A DNA stretch of 64,000 nucleotides. Source: UBA4416 sp963422675. GTDB taxonomy: Bacteria; Bacteroidota; Bacteroidia; B-17B0; Aurantibacillaceae. The stretch lies in NCBI GenBank assembly GCA_963422675.2, contig CAXVYS010000024.1:496001-560000 (forward strand), given 5' to 3'. A program made the translations under genes and the position numbers. Below are positions 25,328-33,870 of the stretch, piece by piece. The notes beneath the pieces were generated by a model. The model was not told the DNA's origin. It saw only the letters and a program-made list of their open reading frames with translations, and ran no database searches. Each line of letters begins with the position of its first letter. Position 1 is the first letter of the stretch.

Positions 25328-26527
25328 ATGGCGATAAAGAAAAAAAAAGCTGTTAAAGCGCCGCTTGCTAAAGCTAAAAAAGCGCAAGTAAAAAAAGCAT
25401 CTGTTTCAAAAAGCACCAAAAAAATTGCTAAGAAGCCTGTTGTTAAAGCTAAGCCTGCTAAAGCTAAAAAAGCAGTTGTTAAAGCTAAACCTGCTGTTAC
25501 TAAAAAAGTAGCGGCTAAAAAAGTGTCACGCCCTGTTGTGATTAAAAAAGCTCCTGTAAAAAAAATAGCAGCTAAAAAAGTTGTAGTTCCTGTAAAGAAA
25601 GCAATTGTACCTAAAGTAAAAAAAGTTATTCCCCCGGTTAAAGAAACGCCAAAAGCAGTTGTTAAACCTTCGGAAGTTACCAGTACAGAAAAAATAGTTA
25701 AGGTTGGTGTAAAAACAAAAAAACAATTAGTAGCTGTTGCACCGCAACCGGTTATTGAGGTTTCTAACTATCCTAAAAATAAAGTAAAAACACTTTTAAT
25801 CTCTCAGCCAAAACCTGAAACAGATAAAAATCCTTACTACGATCTTGCCAATAAATATAACCTTATAGAAACTTTCCGCCAGTTTATTAAAATTGAAGGA
25901 TTGCCTGTAAAAGATTTCAGAGCACAACGCATTGATATTTTAGAACATAAAGCGGTAATATTAACCAGCCGTATGGCTGTTGACCATTATTTCAGAATGT
26001 GTAATGAAATGCGCGTAACGGTTCCTGAATCGATGAAATATTTTTGTATCAATGAAGCTACAGCTTACTACCTTCAAAAATATATCCAGTACCGTAAACG
26101 TAAAATTTTCTTTGGCCACCAAACTATCCAGGATCTGGTAGATGTGATCAGAAAAAACAGGGAAGAGAAATTTTTACTTCCTGCGGCTGATGTACAAAAA
26201 GAACAGATCATTGATTTCTTAGATGCCATTAACATTAAGTATACTAAGGCTGTTATGTACAGAACTGTAAGTGCTGATCTTTCTGATGTTAAAAACCTAA
26301 ACGAATATGATGTGTTGGTGTTCTTTACGCCTGCCGGAATTCGTTCGCTTAAATATAATTTTCCAGATTTTGTACAGGGAAATACGCGCATTGCTTGTTT
26401 TGGAGCAGCTACAGCAAATACCTTGTTAAAAAACGGGTACCGCCTGGATATTTATGCGCCTAACCCTAAAAACCCAAGTATGTCGGGTGCTTTAGACTCT
26501 TACCTTAAAGAATCCAATAAAAGATAA
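25328..26527 (+). CDS. Uroporphyrinogen-III synthase (HemD family) with Lys/Ala-rich N-terminal tail
   Basis: 399 aa in two parts. Residues 1 to ~150 are low-complexity Lys/Ala/Val/Pro sequence with KAKPAKAKKAVVKAKPAV-type repeats, like histone H1 tails. From about residue 155 (KNKVKTLLISQPKPETDK) begins a HemD-type domain of normal length (~245 aa) with VILTSRMAVDHYFRMC, KFLLPAADVQKEQI, VFFTPAGIRSLKYNFPDF and TRIACFGAATANTL. HemD closes hydroxymethylbilane to uroporphyrinogen III in haem synthesis. No methionine lies at the domain boundary, so the tail is probably translated. It sits between DUF4271 and rnpA, the usual order. Confidence 0.82.
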   Translation: MAIKKKKAVKAPLAKAKKAQVKKASVSKSTKKIAKKPVVKAKPAKAKKAVVKAKPAVTKKVAAKKVSRPVVIKKAPVKKIAAKKVVVPVKKAIVPKVKKVIPPVKETPKAVVKPSEVTSTEKIVKVGVKTKKQLVAVAPQPVIEVSNYPKNKVKTLLISQPKPETDKNPYYDLANKYNLIETFRQFIKIEGLPVKDFRAQRIDILEHKAVILTSRMAVDHYFRMCNEMRVTVPESMKYFCINEATAYYLQKYIQYRKRKIFFGHQTIQDLVDVIRKNREEKFLLPAADVQKEQIIDFLDAINIKYTKAVMYRTVSADLSDVKNLNEYDVLVFFTPAGIRSLKYNFPDFVQGNTRIACFGAATANTLLKNGYRLDIYAPNPKNPSMSGALDSYLKESNKR

Positions 26528-26590
26528 CTTTAAACAAAAGTCTTAGAGATACTTTGGGATAAGTGAATCACTAAGCTCAATGATTTCTAT

Positions 26591-26977
26591 ATGGATTTTA
26601 CTTTTGATAAAACAGAGCGCTTGTGCGGCAAAAAAGCCATAGACGCCTTGTTTGCCGGAGGTAAATCCAAAACGCATTTTCCTATAAAAGTTATTTATAA
26701 AAAAAGTGCTTTCGAAAGTGAATTTCCGGCAAGAGTTGTTTTTGTAGTTCCTAAAAAAAAGCATAAAAGAGCTAATAAACGTAATACCCTCCGGAGGCGT
26801 ATGCGGGAAGTGTACCGTTTAAACAAGCACACACTGTATGATGCTTTAAAAACTGAAAAACTCGATCTGATGTTTGTGTATTTAAGCAATGAAAGTCTTG
26901 AATACCCACAAATAGAGACCTGCATAAAAGCTTTGCTGGAATATATTGCAAAACAAAACACTGCTATTGCTCATTAA
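26591..26977 (+). CDS. rnpA: Ribonuclease P protein component
   Basis: 128 aa, basic. It starts FTFDKTERLCGKKAIDALFAGG and contains the RNR signature KKHKRANKRNTLRRRMREVYR at about residues 56-76, which contacts the RNA subunit. It completes 5' tRNA processing with RNase P RNA. Located downstream of hemD, with a terminator immediately after. Confidence 0.95.
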   Translation: MDFTFDKTERLCGKKAIDALFAGGKSKTHFPIKVIYKKSAFESEFPARVVFVVPKKKHKRANKRNTLRRRMREVYRLNKHTLYDALKTEKLDLMFVYLSNESLEYPQIETCIKALLEYIAKQNTAIAH

Positions 26978-27009
26978 AAAAGCCATCAACTAAACAGCTG
27001 ATGACTTTT
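26976..27009. terminator. Terminator after rnpA
   Basis: AAAAAGCCATCA and TGATGACTTTT form a stem (one mismatch) around CTAAACAGC; it may serve both convergent genes. Confidence 0.7.
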
Positions 27010-27030
27010 CTACTATATAGAGGTGCTGAA

Positions 27031-27315
27031 TTAGTTGATTTTAATACAACCATCTTTAATTTCGATGTTAGCACCGTCTTTAATTTTTACTTCTCCGCAA
27101 CTTGTAATAATTACTGCTTCTTTAGCTCCACCCTGTATGGTTACACTGGATGTTTTGCTTCCGTCGAACGTCACTTCTTTTATACTTCCGTCGATTTTTA
27201 CTTTAAGTGTTATTGACTTAGAATCTTTATTGTAATAACGGATTGTAATTGCACTAAACGCAGATGAAATTGCAAATCCTAAAATAGCTGCTGTAAGAAT
27301 AATTCTTTTTTTCAT
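27031..27315 (-). CDS. Small exported protein, unknown
   Basis: 94 aa. Signal peptide (MKKRIILTAAILGFAISSAFSA) followed by ~72 residues with a regular beta pattern (ITIRYYNKDSKSITLKVKIDG, SSVTIQGGAKEAVIIT, GEVKIKDGANIEIKDGCIKIN) and two cysteines that could form a disulfide. The repeating xVxIxDG pattern suggests a small beta-solenoid or Ig-like fold. No family is recognised. Confidence 0.7.
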   Translation of the reverse strand: MKKRIILTAAILGFAISSAFSAITIRYYNKDSKSITLKVKIDGSIKEVTFDGSKTSSVTIQGGAKEAVIITSCGEVKIKDGANIEIKDGCIKIN

Positions 27316-27414
27316 AGTTAATAGTTTTAAGTTGTATATAAATATATAAAACTAAATCAATTAACCAAAATTTTCAGGGGTCTATTGAGTGAGTGATAGC
27401 AAGCAATACAGGAA

Positions 27415-28221
27415 TCAAACGTTCCCCAATAAACACATGGTATCAATGGTTGGGGTTGGACTTCCACCCATGTTTTCTATAGTAACGGCAAATGCCTGGG
27501 CTCCCGCAATAAGTTTCATTTTTTGAAAAGTGGCTCCGTTATTTAAACTGATCATCCCTGCATCAACCGGTTTTCCATCAACAATAGCCCAAAGCTGGTA
27601 TTGTTTGGATTGTGGACTCGCCGGCAAAGCATTGGCATCAAAGTACACTTCTTCCGTTTCCGGATTCCAGTGAACAACTGCAGATTGCGACACCAAAGAA
27701 TTCATTCCACTTAAGGCAATGGTTTTTACTTTTGGATTTGCCACAAACTGAAAGTGATAGGTGAGGGTTTGCATCGATGCTTGTTGTACATTCATCTGAT
27801 CGGCCAAAACGCTTTTCGTTGTATTTAATTCTGCTACCTGTCCGCTTAGTTGATTTACCTTTTTATATAATGAAAAATTATAGATGGTGCTGGTGATCAA
27901 TAACAATAAACTTGCCGCAATTCCTACCTGGTAAAGCTTTACATGAGGTGCCGGAGTATTTAAAGGAATAATAGTTGCTTTGGATGCTGACTTCTCGTTA
28001 AATACCAAACGATTACTGATTGAATTCTTTAGCTCGTTGTTTAATGGTTTAATAGTTTGTGAAGAATAGCTGATCAGGGCTTCTTCAATCAATTCAATTT
28101 CTTTAATTAATTCAGGGTGTTTAACACAGAGTTCCTGCACCATCACAGTTTCTTCGGGAGTAGCTATGCCCAACACATAACTTTCCAATAAACCTGATTC
28201 TATAATTTCCTCTATACTCAC
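27415..28221 (-). CDS. Anti-sigma factor (RskA-type)
   Basis: 268 aa, GTG start overlapping the sigma stop (GTGA). The N-terminal ~90 residues are the cytoplasmic sigma-binding part (YVLGIATPEETVMVQELC). One membrane helix (~96-115, VGIAASLLLLITSTIYNF) is followed by a short coiled coil (KKVNQLSGQVAELNT) and an extracytoplasmic RskA C-terminal domain with QLWAIVDGKPVDAGMI and AFAVTIENMGGSPTPT. It holds the adjacent ECF sigma factor inactive at the membrane until a signal is sensed. Confidence 0.9.
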   Translation of the reverse strand: MSIEEIIESGLLESYVLGIATPEETVMVQELCVKHPELIKEIELIEEALISYSSQTIKPLNNELKNSISNRLVFNEKSASKATIIPLNTPAPHVKLYQVGIAASLLLLITSTIYNFSLYKKVNQLSGQVAELNTTKSVLADQMNVQQASMQTLTYHFQFVANPKVKTIALSGMNSLVSQSAVVHWNPETEEVYFDANALPASPQSKQYQLWAIVDGKPVDAGMISLNNGATFQKMKLIAGAQAFAVTIENMGGSPTPTIDTMCLLGNV

Positions 28222-28775
28222 TGCAAAATTTCGTTTTTAGTTAGTTCCCGTAACATGATAATAGCCTGCCTCACTTTTGTTTTAACGGTGCCAAGGGGTA
28301 AACTCAATTTTTGCGAAATCTCTTCCTGAGTATATCCTTGAAAGTATGCCAAATCAATTATTTGTTTCTGATCTTCTTTTAAATTATTAATAATATTTTG
28401 CAGTCCGATGTTTTCATGAGAGCTGTTCTGCTCAAATAAATTATTTTTATGATATACGGAATCAGTTGTCTCCTGGATTTTATGTTTAATTTTTTCGTGC
28501 CTGGATCTTGTACTATCAATGGCCATGTTACGCGCTATATTAAGCATCCAGGTATAAAGCCTTCCCTTTTGTTCATCGTAAGAGGGGAAATTATTCCAGA
28601 TTTTAACAAAAACATTTTGCAATACATCTTCCGATTCTTCCTGGTCATTTACAATATTATTGATAACACCAAAAAGTGCTTTTGAATAATTATCATACAA
28701 GTATGAGAAAGCTTTCTGATTACGCTCTCTGATGAGAATAATCAGTTCGTCCTGAGTATAAGTGGGTTTTTTTAT
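28218..28775 (-). CDS. ECF RNA polymerase sigma factor (sigma-70 family), possible ATA start
   Basis: 185 aa if begun at the ATA codon at 28773-28775. The first usable TTG (28700) would give 160 aa and remove residues of region 2 (DELIILIRERNQKAFSYLYDNYSKALFGV), which are clearly encoded and in frame upstream. Region 2 also has EESEDVLQNVFVKIWNN and GRLYTWMLNIARNMAID; region 4 has LAYFQGYTQEEISQKLSLPLGTVKTKVRQ. The upstream frame holds ATA-AAA-AAA-CCC, where relatives have ATG-AAA-AAA-CCC, and a stop four codons above it (TAA, then AAA TAT TAC GCC, then ATA). Overlaps the anti-sigma gene by 4 nt. Confidence 0.85.
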   Translation of the reverse strand: MKKPTYTQDELIILIRERNQKAFSYLYDNYSKALFGVINNIVNDQEESEDVLQNVFVKIWNNFPSYDEQKGRLYTWMLNIARNMAIDSTRSRHEKIKHKIQETTDSVYHKNNLFEQNSSHENIGLQNIINNLKEDQKQIIDLAYFQGYTQEEISQKLSLPLGTVKTKVRQAIIMLRELTKNEILQ

Positions 28776-29003
28776 GGCGTAATATTTTTACGAAATATAG
28801 TCTATTAAACTCAAAAAAAAAAGTGCGATCCGATCCTTAATATTCTCCTCCTCATTTTCAGATCCGATAAAACGCCCTGCTTCAATTGTTAATTTTAAAT
28901 TAAAAATGATTGATTCCTAGCTGTTTATGACTAGTAACCGTTTTTTAACAGGATTGTAAAATCCGGAACGTTTTTAATGCCGTAACTCTTCTAAATAACT
29001 CTC

Positions 29004-29429
29004 ATGAAAAAATCATCATTTATAAAAATCGGAAAAGCAACTCTCTTTTTGTTAAGTCTTGGTTTATTAAGTTTAACTATTTGGGCCAACTGGGATGAAA
29101 CTACCTATACCCAACAAAATACACAAACAGCGATGTATAAAACGTATGACATCTCACAGGTAGACCCCAATTTATACGGACAAATAGAACAAAAAATCAG
29201 TTTGTTGAATGGCGTTACGGCCTGCTCTCTTAATTCTGTAGATAAATTAATTGGTGTAATGTTCCTCACTTCTAAAATATCCGATACAGAGTTACAGGCC
29301 AAATTAAAGGTAGTATTGGGTTCAACCATAAGCGAAAGAACCTTCGGTTCAAAAACCGGGGGCTGTCCTGTAACCGGTGTAAAATATTTAGTGCTTCACA
29401 TTCGTGATCTGTTCAGATTCAGATCTTAA
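29004..29429 (+). CDS. Membrane-anchored HMA-like small protein
   Basis: 141 aa. One N-terminal membrane helix (~10-28). Residues ~48-112 read as a ferredoxin-like beta-alpha-beta unit (DPNLYGQIEQKISLLNGVTACSLNSVDKLIGVMFLTSKISDT), like heavy-metal-associated domains but without CxxC: only single cysteines (TACSL and GGCPVTG). It is 34 nt upstream of the truncated haemoglobin gene and divergent from the ECF sigma/anti-sigma pair, so a joint, sigma-controlled unit is plausible. Function unknown. Confidence 0.7.
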   Translation: MKKSSFIKIGKATLFLLSLGLLSLTIWANWDETTYTQQNTQTAMYKTYDISQVDPNLYGQIEQKISLLNGVTACSLNSVDKLIGVMFLTSKISDTELQAKLKVVLGSTISERTFGSKTGGCPVTGVKYLVLHIRDLFRFRS

Positions 29430-29463
29430 TCATCATAATATAAACCAATAAAAAATCAACCCC

Positions 29464-29955
29464 ATGAAAAAAATCACACTTGTATTAGCCGCCACAATTG
29501 GCGCGTTACTATTTATGACAACCGCTTGTAAAAAGAAAGTAGAAACAGAAACGGTATATGTTGATAATACTCCTGCTGCAGGACCACCATCACTTTACAC
29601 CCGTTTGGGTGGCATCGCTCCCATATCTGCCGTGGTAGATAAATTTATTACAAACTGCGCGTCCAATGCATTTATCGGTCCCCGTTTTTCAACGACCGCA
29701 TCTGATCCGTATCGTTTAAAATATTTCAGATATAATCTGATAGATCAAATCTGTGCCGGTAGCGGCGGACCTTGCCAATATAAAGGCAAAACCATGTTAG
29801 CTGCACATACAGGAATGAGTTTAACGAATGCAGAGTTTGATACTTTAGTTGGACAATTAGTAAAAGCCATGACATTTTATAATGTGCCTGCCACAGAACA
29901 AAATGACCTTGCCACTATTTTGTTACCCATGAGAGCTGACATTGTAGGTCACTAG
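29464..29955 (+). CDS. Lipoprotein truncated haemoglobin (group 1-like)
   Basis: 163 aa. Lipoprotein signal with Cys22 (LLFMTTACKKK), linker to residue 42, then a globin domain: SLYTRLGGIAPISAVVDKFI, DPYRLKYFRYNLIDQICAGS, CQYKGKTMLAAHTGMSLTNAEF with the proximal His115, and the C-terminal helix ending IVGH. Group 1 truncated globins bind O2 or NO and sometimes act as NO dioxygenases in the cytoplasm; lipidation would place this one in the periplasm or on the outer membrane. Terminator directly after. Confidence 0.87.
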   Translation: MKKITLVLAATIGALLFMTTACKKKVETETVYVDNTPAAGPPSLYTRLGGIAPISAVVDKFITNCASNAFIGPRFSTTASDPYRLKYFRYNLIDQICAGSGGPCQYKGKTMLAAHTGMSLTNAEFDTLVGQLVKAMTFYNVPATEQNDLATILLPMRADIVGH

Positions 29956-29984
29956 CTTTAAGTATATCGTTTAGAAGGAGAAGG

Positions 29985-30011
29985 CCCGCTAAATTTTAGC
30001 GGGTTTTTTTT
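29985..30011 (+). terminator. Terminator after globin gene
   Basis: CCCGCTAAA pairs with TTTAGCGGG (stem 29985-30003, loop AT-rich) with a run of eight T residues. Confidence 0.85.
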
Positions 30012-30022
30012 ATTCATTTATT

Positions 30023-30046
30023 CATATTCAATCCCTTCAGGATTGA
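30023..30046. repeat. REP-like palindrome, copy 1
   Basis: CATATTCAATCCCTTCAGGATTGA. The core TCAATCC-CTTCA-GGATTGA is a perfect 7-bp stem. It is one of three identical 24-nt copies in this convergent intergenic region. Confidence 0.8.
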
Positions 30047-30100
30047 AAAGAACATGTAAATAGTATTACAGAGAGGAATCAGAAGCCACTATATATTATG

Positions 30101-30124
30101 CATATTCAATCCCTTCAGGATTGA
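30101..30124. repeat. REP-like palindrome, copy 2
   Basis: Identical 24-nt element starting 78 nt after copy 1. The sequence between copies is not repeated. Confidence 0.8.
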
Positions 30125-30201
30125 GGGACTCGTAGAAAAACTATAGAATACTGATAAAACAGATTCTCATTAATTTGAGAAACGTACAGGAAAGTTCCCT
30201 T

Positions 30202-30225
30202 CATATTCAATCCCTTCAGGATTGA
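30202..30225. repeat. REP-like palindrome, copy 3
   Basis: Identical 24-nt element starting 101 nt after copy 2. The 362-nt region 29956-30317 between the globin gene and folC holds only a terminator and these repeats; open frames across it are not credible genes. Confidence 0.8.
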
Positions 30226-30317
30226 GAATACAAAAGTAGAAATAGCGGAATGAAGTGAATCAGAAAAGAGAAAAGATGTTATATAAAAATGAGTAGAAAG
30301 ATTAACCAACGATAAAA

Positions 30318-31610
30318 CTACTGAGGAAGTGCATCAGCAACCGTAAAGGTGCTACCACCAACAAACACAAGGTCATTCGCCTTTGCTTGTTTTTTTGCTT
30401 TTGTCAATGCCTCTGGAACTGTTTTAAATGTTGCGCCCAATAAGCCGGCTTTTTTTGCCAAAACACTTAATTCGTTTTCATCCAGAGCCCTTGGTATGGA
30501 AGCTTTACAAAAATAATAGGTTGCTTCTTTCGGAAGCATCTTCAGTATTTTAGAAATGTCTTTATCATTTACAACTCCTAATACAAAATGCAGTTTTTGA
30601 TACGGGTAACGTTTTAAATTTTCCAACACTTCTTTTATCCCATCTTCATTATGTCCTGTATCAGCTATTACCAAAGGCTTTGTGCTGAGAGTCTGCCATC
30701 TCCCCTGTAAGCCGGTCATTTTTTGTACATTTTTAAGTGCCGATAGTATTTCAGCATCTTCAATCATAAAGCCTTTGTCTTTTAAAACATCTACTGTATT
30801 TAAAACACCTAATATGTTTTTCAGTTGGTAACTTCCCTGTAAATCCAATTCATACTTTAATGTGTGGTTTGATTTCTTATTCAGAATTTCCACTGTCAAA
30901 TTTTCTTTGAAATAACCTGAAGAAATGACTTTAAAGTTTTTATCGGCAAATTCAACGGGAGCCTTTACTTCTTTTGCCTTATTATTAAATACCGAAATTA
31001 CTTCCAGCTGAGTTTGGCTTATAACAACGGGTATACGGGATTTTATAATCCCTGCTTTTTCAGCAGCAATAGCAGGCAGGGTACTCCCCAATAAATTCAT
31101 ATGATCCATGCTAATGTTGGTAATGAGGCATACCTCCGGATTAACTACATTGGTAGAATCCAATCTGCCACCAAGGCCCACTTCAATAACGGCAATATCT
31201 ACTTCTTCTTTCACAAAATGATCAAAGGCCAGACCTACAGTCCATTCAAAAAAAGAAGGTTCAATTTTTTCAAACGTTGCTTTATGATCTTCTACAAATT
31301 TTACAACGCTCGTTTTGGGAATTTGCTTTCCGTTGATCCTGATCCGCTCCCTGAAATCAACCAAATGAGGCGATGTGTATAAACCCGTTTTATAGCCTGC
31401 CTGTTGTAAAATAGCAGCCAACATATGAGAGGAAGATCCCTTACCGTTAGTGCCCGCGATATGTACACACTTCAATTTTTTTTCAGGATTCCCAAGAGCA
31501 TTACAAATGGCAATGGTATTGTTAAGGTTGGCCTTATAAGCCGCTGCCCCTATCCGTTGGTACATGGGAAGCTTTCCGAATAAATACTCTAATGTTTGAT
31601 TATAAGTCAT
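30318..31610 (-). CDS. folC: Bifunctional folylpolyglutamate / dihydrofolate synthase
   Basis: 430 aa. ATP-binding loop AGTNGKGSSSHMLA near residue 52, LYTSPHLVDFRERIRING near 78, EVGLGGRLDSTNVV near 140 and ITNISMDHMNLLGSTLPAIAAEKAGI near 162 are Mur-ligase/FolC landmarks; C-terminal ligase domain with VIADTGHNEDGIKEVL. It adds glutamate to dihydropteroate and folates in the cytoplasm. It is 45 nt downstream of tonB in an exbB-exbD-tonB-folC order. Confidence 0.94.
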   Translation of the reverse strand: MTYNQTLEYLFGKLPMYQRIGAAAYKANLNNTIAICNALGNPEKKLKCVHIAGTNGKGSSSHMLAAILQQAGYKTGLYTSPHLVDFRERIRINGKQIPKTSVVKFVEDHKATFEKIEPSFFEWTVGLAFDHFVKEEVDIAVIEVGLGGRLDSTNVVNPEVCLITNISMDHMNLLGSTLPAIAAEKAGIIKSRIPVVISQTQLEVISVFNNKAKEVKAPVEFADKNFKVISSGYFKENLTVEILNKKSNHTLKYELDLQGSYQLKNILGVLNTVDVLKDKGFMIEDAEILSALKNVQKMTGLQGRWQTLSTKPLVIADTGHNEDGIKEVLENLKRYPYQKLHFVLGVVNDKDISKILKMLPKEATYYFCKASIPRALDENELSVLAKKAGLLGATFKTVPEALTKAKKQAKANDLVFVGGSTFTVADALPQ

Positions 31611-31655
31611 TCTTCAAAAAGATATAAGACATAAGAGAGCTGTTTATATTTATGA

Positions 31656-32501
31656 TTAAAATTTAAATACAATCGTTAATGTTCCCTTTTGTTCTTCAAA
31701 TTCACCGCTTACATTAAATTTGGTAGCGAGTGCCGCCTGGCGTGCTTTGGTTTTAAGCATGATGCTATTGGTGTTTGTTCCTCTGCCAACAGGTTCTGCT
31801 TTAATTACCTTTCCTGTTTTATCTACTGTAATTTCAACCACTACGGTTCCTTCTTCCTGAGTATCTTTACTAATAGGAGGGGGCGATAATACAGCTCTCC
31901 CTGCTAAACTAAAACCATATCCGCCATTACCGGGTCCTTTTCCGGGACCATTGCCTGGCCCATCACCACCACCGGTTCCACCGCCTGTTCCTCCTTCACC
32001 ATGTGTATTTGGTTTTCCATCAGGTCTTCCATCATTTCCTTCATGTCCACTGTTACCATCTCCACCACCATTTTTTCCCTGGTTCTTTAGGAATTTTTCT
32101 TTGAGTAGTTCCGCCTGTGTTTTTTCTTTTGGCTTAACCGGAATAACCACGGTTGTTTGGTTAATTTTCTCGTTCTTCTTGATATCCACATCTTCGCCAT
32201 GTTCGGAGGTAACTACTTCTTCAGAATTGTTTTGAGGTGTTGGCGGCGTTACCTCTGTACTTTCAATCACTTTTACTGCCTCACCAATTCCAACGTTGGG
32301 GTCTACGTTTCCCGTACCTTCGATCATATTCCCGATATTAAATTCAATACCGCCGCCGCCGCCCGGTGTTTCAGGAAAAGGAGGATTGGGAACGGTAATA
32401 ATATAAAAAATCAGAAATAACAAAAGCAACAAAACGATCAATAGAGAAACCCCTAAAGAGATGAACCTGTTTTTATTTTCTTCCGACCTGGATAAAATCA
32501 T
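31656..32501 (-). CDS. tonB: Energy transducer TonB, Gly-rich linker type
   Basis: 281 aa. N-terminal helix at about residues 15-35; then a charged and Pro-rich linker, and a strikingly Gly-rich stretch (~145-195, repeats like GGGTGGGDGPGNGPGKGPGN). The C-terminal TonB domain (~200-281) has QEEGTVVVEITVDKTGKVIKAEPVG. It completes a TonB/ExbB/ExbD energising system with the two genes upstream; separation from exbD is 3 nt. Confidence 0.9.
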   Translation of the reverse strand: MILSRSEENKNRFISLGVSLLIVLLLLLFLIFYIITVPNPPFPETPGGGGGIEFNIGNMIEGTGNVDPNVGIGEAVKVIESTEVTPPTPQNNSEEVVTSEHGEDVDIKKNEKINQTTVVIPVKPKEKTQAELLKEKFLKNQGKNGGGDGNSGHEGNDGRPDGKPNTHGEGGTGGGTGGGDGPGNGPGKGPGNGGYGFSLAGRAVLSPPPISKDTQEEGTVVVEITVDKTGKVIKAEPVGRGTNTNSIMLKTKARQAALATKFNVSGEFEEQKGTLTIVFKF

Positions 32502-32504
32502 TGC

Positions 32505-32915
32505 TTATTTTCCGTTTGAAGGCTTGGTAGCCCACACCATTTTACATTTTAATTTATCTACTACGATCATCACATCTACGGCATCCTGTATACTCAGGTC
32601 TTTATCCATTTGTAGAACCACTGTTGGCTCAGGATTTCCATTAATTACTGATATCAATGTAGATTCCAATACAGAGAAATCAATTTCCTTGCCTTCTACA
32701 AAATAATGCCGGTCGTTGGAAACGTCCAAATGAATCGGTTTCTTTTTATTGTCGACAGGTGTATTGGGCTTGGAACTTGGCAGATTTACTTTAATAGCAT
32801 TAGGACTTACCATTGTAGATAATATAAGGAAGAAGAGCAACAGAAAGAACATAATATCATTTAATGCCTCTGTGCTTACTTCTGCTTCGCTATGTGCTTT
32901 TTTACGTAATCCCAT
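32505..32915 (-). CDS. exbD: Biopolymer transport protein ExbD/TolR
   Basis: 136 aa. A short cytoplasmic start and one helix (~20-38) containing LNDIMFFLLLFFLIL with the essential Asp, then a periplasmic TolR-like domain (KVNLPSSKPNT, DKDLSIQDAVDVMIVVDKLKCKMVWATKP). It forms the stator-type proton channel with ExbB. Confidence 0.93.
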   Translation of the reverse strand: MGLRKKAHSEAEVSTEALNDIMFFLLLFFLILSTMVSPNAIKVNLPSSKPNTPVDNKKKPIHLDVSNDRHYFVEGKEIDFSVLESTLISVINGNPEPTVVLQMDKDLSIQDAVDVMIVVDKLKCKMVWATKPSNGK

Positions 32916-32970
32916 TTTGTTTTAGATTTTAGATTTTGTGATTTAAGAATTCTTAAATCATACTTCTAAC

Positions 32971-33699
32971 TTATTTGCTTGGCTCGTTTAAAATATCTAA
33001 AAACGCAATTTGTGTTTCTTCCATTCGGTGCGATAATCTGTCGATACGGGCATTTAACCAGTGGTATCCCACAAAAGCAATAACACCAACTACTAAGCCA
33101 CCACAAGAACTTACCATTTTTACATATAAGCCTGAAGAGATTACTTCAATTTCTACTGTTTTAGCAACTGATATTTTATAGAAAATTTCAATAACCCCAA
33201 TAATAGTTCCGATAAAACCAAACATAGGAGCGATACGGCCTGTGATATTTAAGATGCTCATGTTTTTTTCAAGACTCGATAATTCAGATGAACCTGATTT
33301 GTCCATCGCTTCACGGATTTCCTGCATACTTTGCCCAATACGGGATATTCCTTGTTCCAGCATAATCGCTTCGGGAGTATTTACACTTTTGCACATATTG
33401 CGGGCATTCGCCAGGTTTCCGCTATTGATCATGTCTTTAACACTTGCCAACAGGGTTACATTTTTTTTAGAAGCTTTGGAAATGGTTAAAAACCGTTCTA
33501 CCATTACATAAATAGACATTAATAACAGAAGCCCCAAAGGAATCATAATAACCCATGCCTGGGCAATTATATCAAATACACGTATTTCGTTTGGAGGTAA
33601 TGCTATAGGCTGTATACCGGTTACAGCAGATTGTGCGGCTCCACTATCCACTACTGCGGCAGTTACAGAATTTGTAATTTGAAGAATGAATGATAACAT
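32971..33699 (-). CDS. exbB: MotA/TolQ/ExbB proton channel protein
   Basis: 242 aa. Three hydrophobic helices (~45-66, 150-172, 190-212). GRIAPMFGFIGTIIGVIEIFYKI and YVKMVSSCGGLVVGVIAFVGYHWL are the conserved TolQ/ExbB segments lining the channel. First gene of the exbB-exbD-tonB-folC run. The upstream intergenic stretch of 280 nt holds a palindrome and a diverged REP copy. Confidence 0.92.
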   Translation of the reverse strand: MLSFILQITNSVTAAVVDSGAAQSAVTGIQPIALPPNEIRVFDIIAQAWVIMIPLGLLLLMSIYVMVERFLTISKASKKNVTLLASVKDMINSGNLANARNMCKSVNTPEAIMLEQGISRIGQSMQEIREAMDKSGSSELSSLEKNMSILNITGRIAPMFGFIGTIIGVIEIFYKISVAKTVEIEVISSGLYVKMVSSCGGLVVGVIAFVGYHWLNARIDRLSHRMEETQIAFLDILNEPSK

Positions 33700-33870
33700 G
33701 TTGCTTATTTTTTAATTATACGAAGTTACTTTAGAATGAAACGAGTAAATTAAATCATAAGCGATGTTTTAAACAGATTTGTGTTAGTATAATGTTGGGA
33801 TTAGTGAAAAGATACGTCAATACTATAGATGTTTTGAATTCGGTGGTTAATAAGCTCAAAAAATCAGGTT

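Noticed and set aside
25526..25726. Phe/Asn-rich minus-strand frame
   Set aside because: Shadow of the Lys/Ala-rich tail of the HemD-family protein.
28218..28775. Frameshift or pseudogene of the sigma gene
   Set aside because: The whole region is in a single frame, with no internal stop; only the start codon is non-canonical.
30023..30225. CRISPR array (three identical 24-nt repeats)
   Set aside because: Repeat starts are 78 and 101 nt apart, the repeats are palindromic and a fourth diverged copy lies elsewhere; no cas genes.
30115..30309. 64-aa minus-strand open frame
   Set aside because: It runs across two REP copies, has no family features, and lies entirely in the intergenic repeat region.
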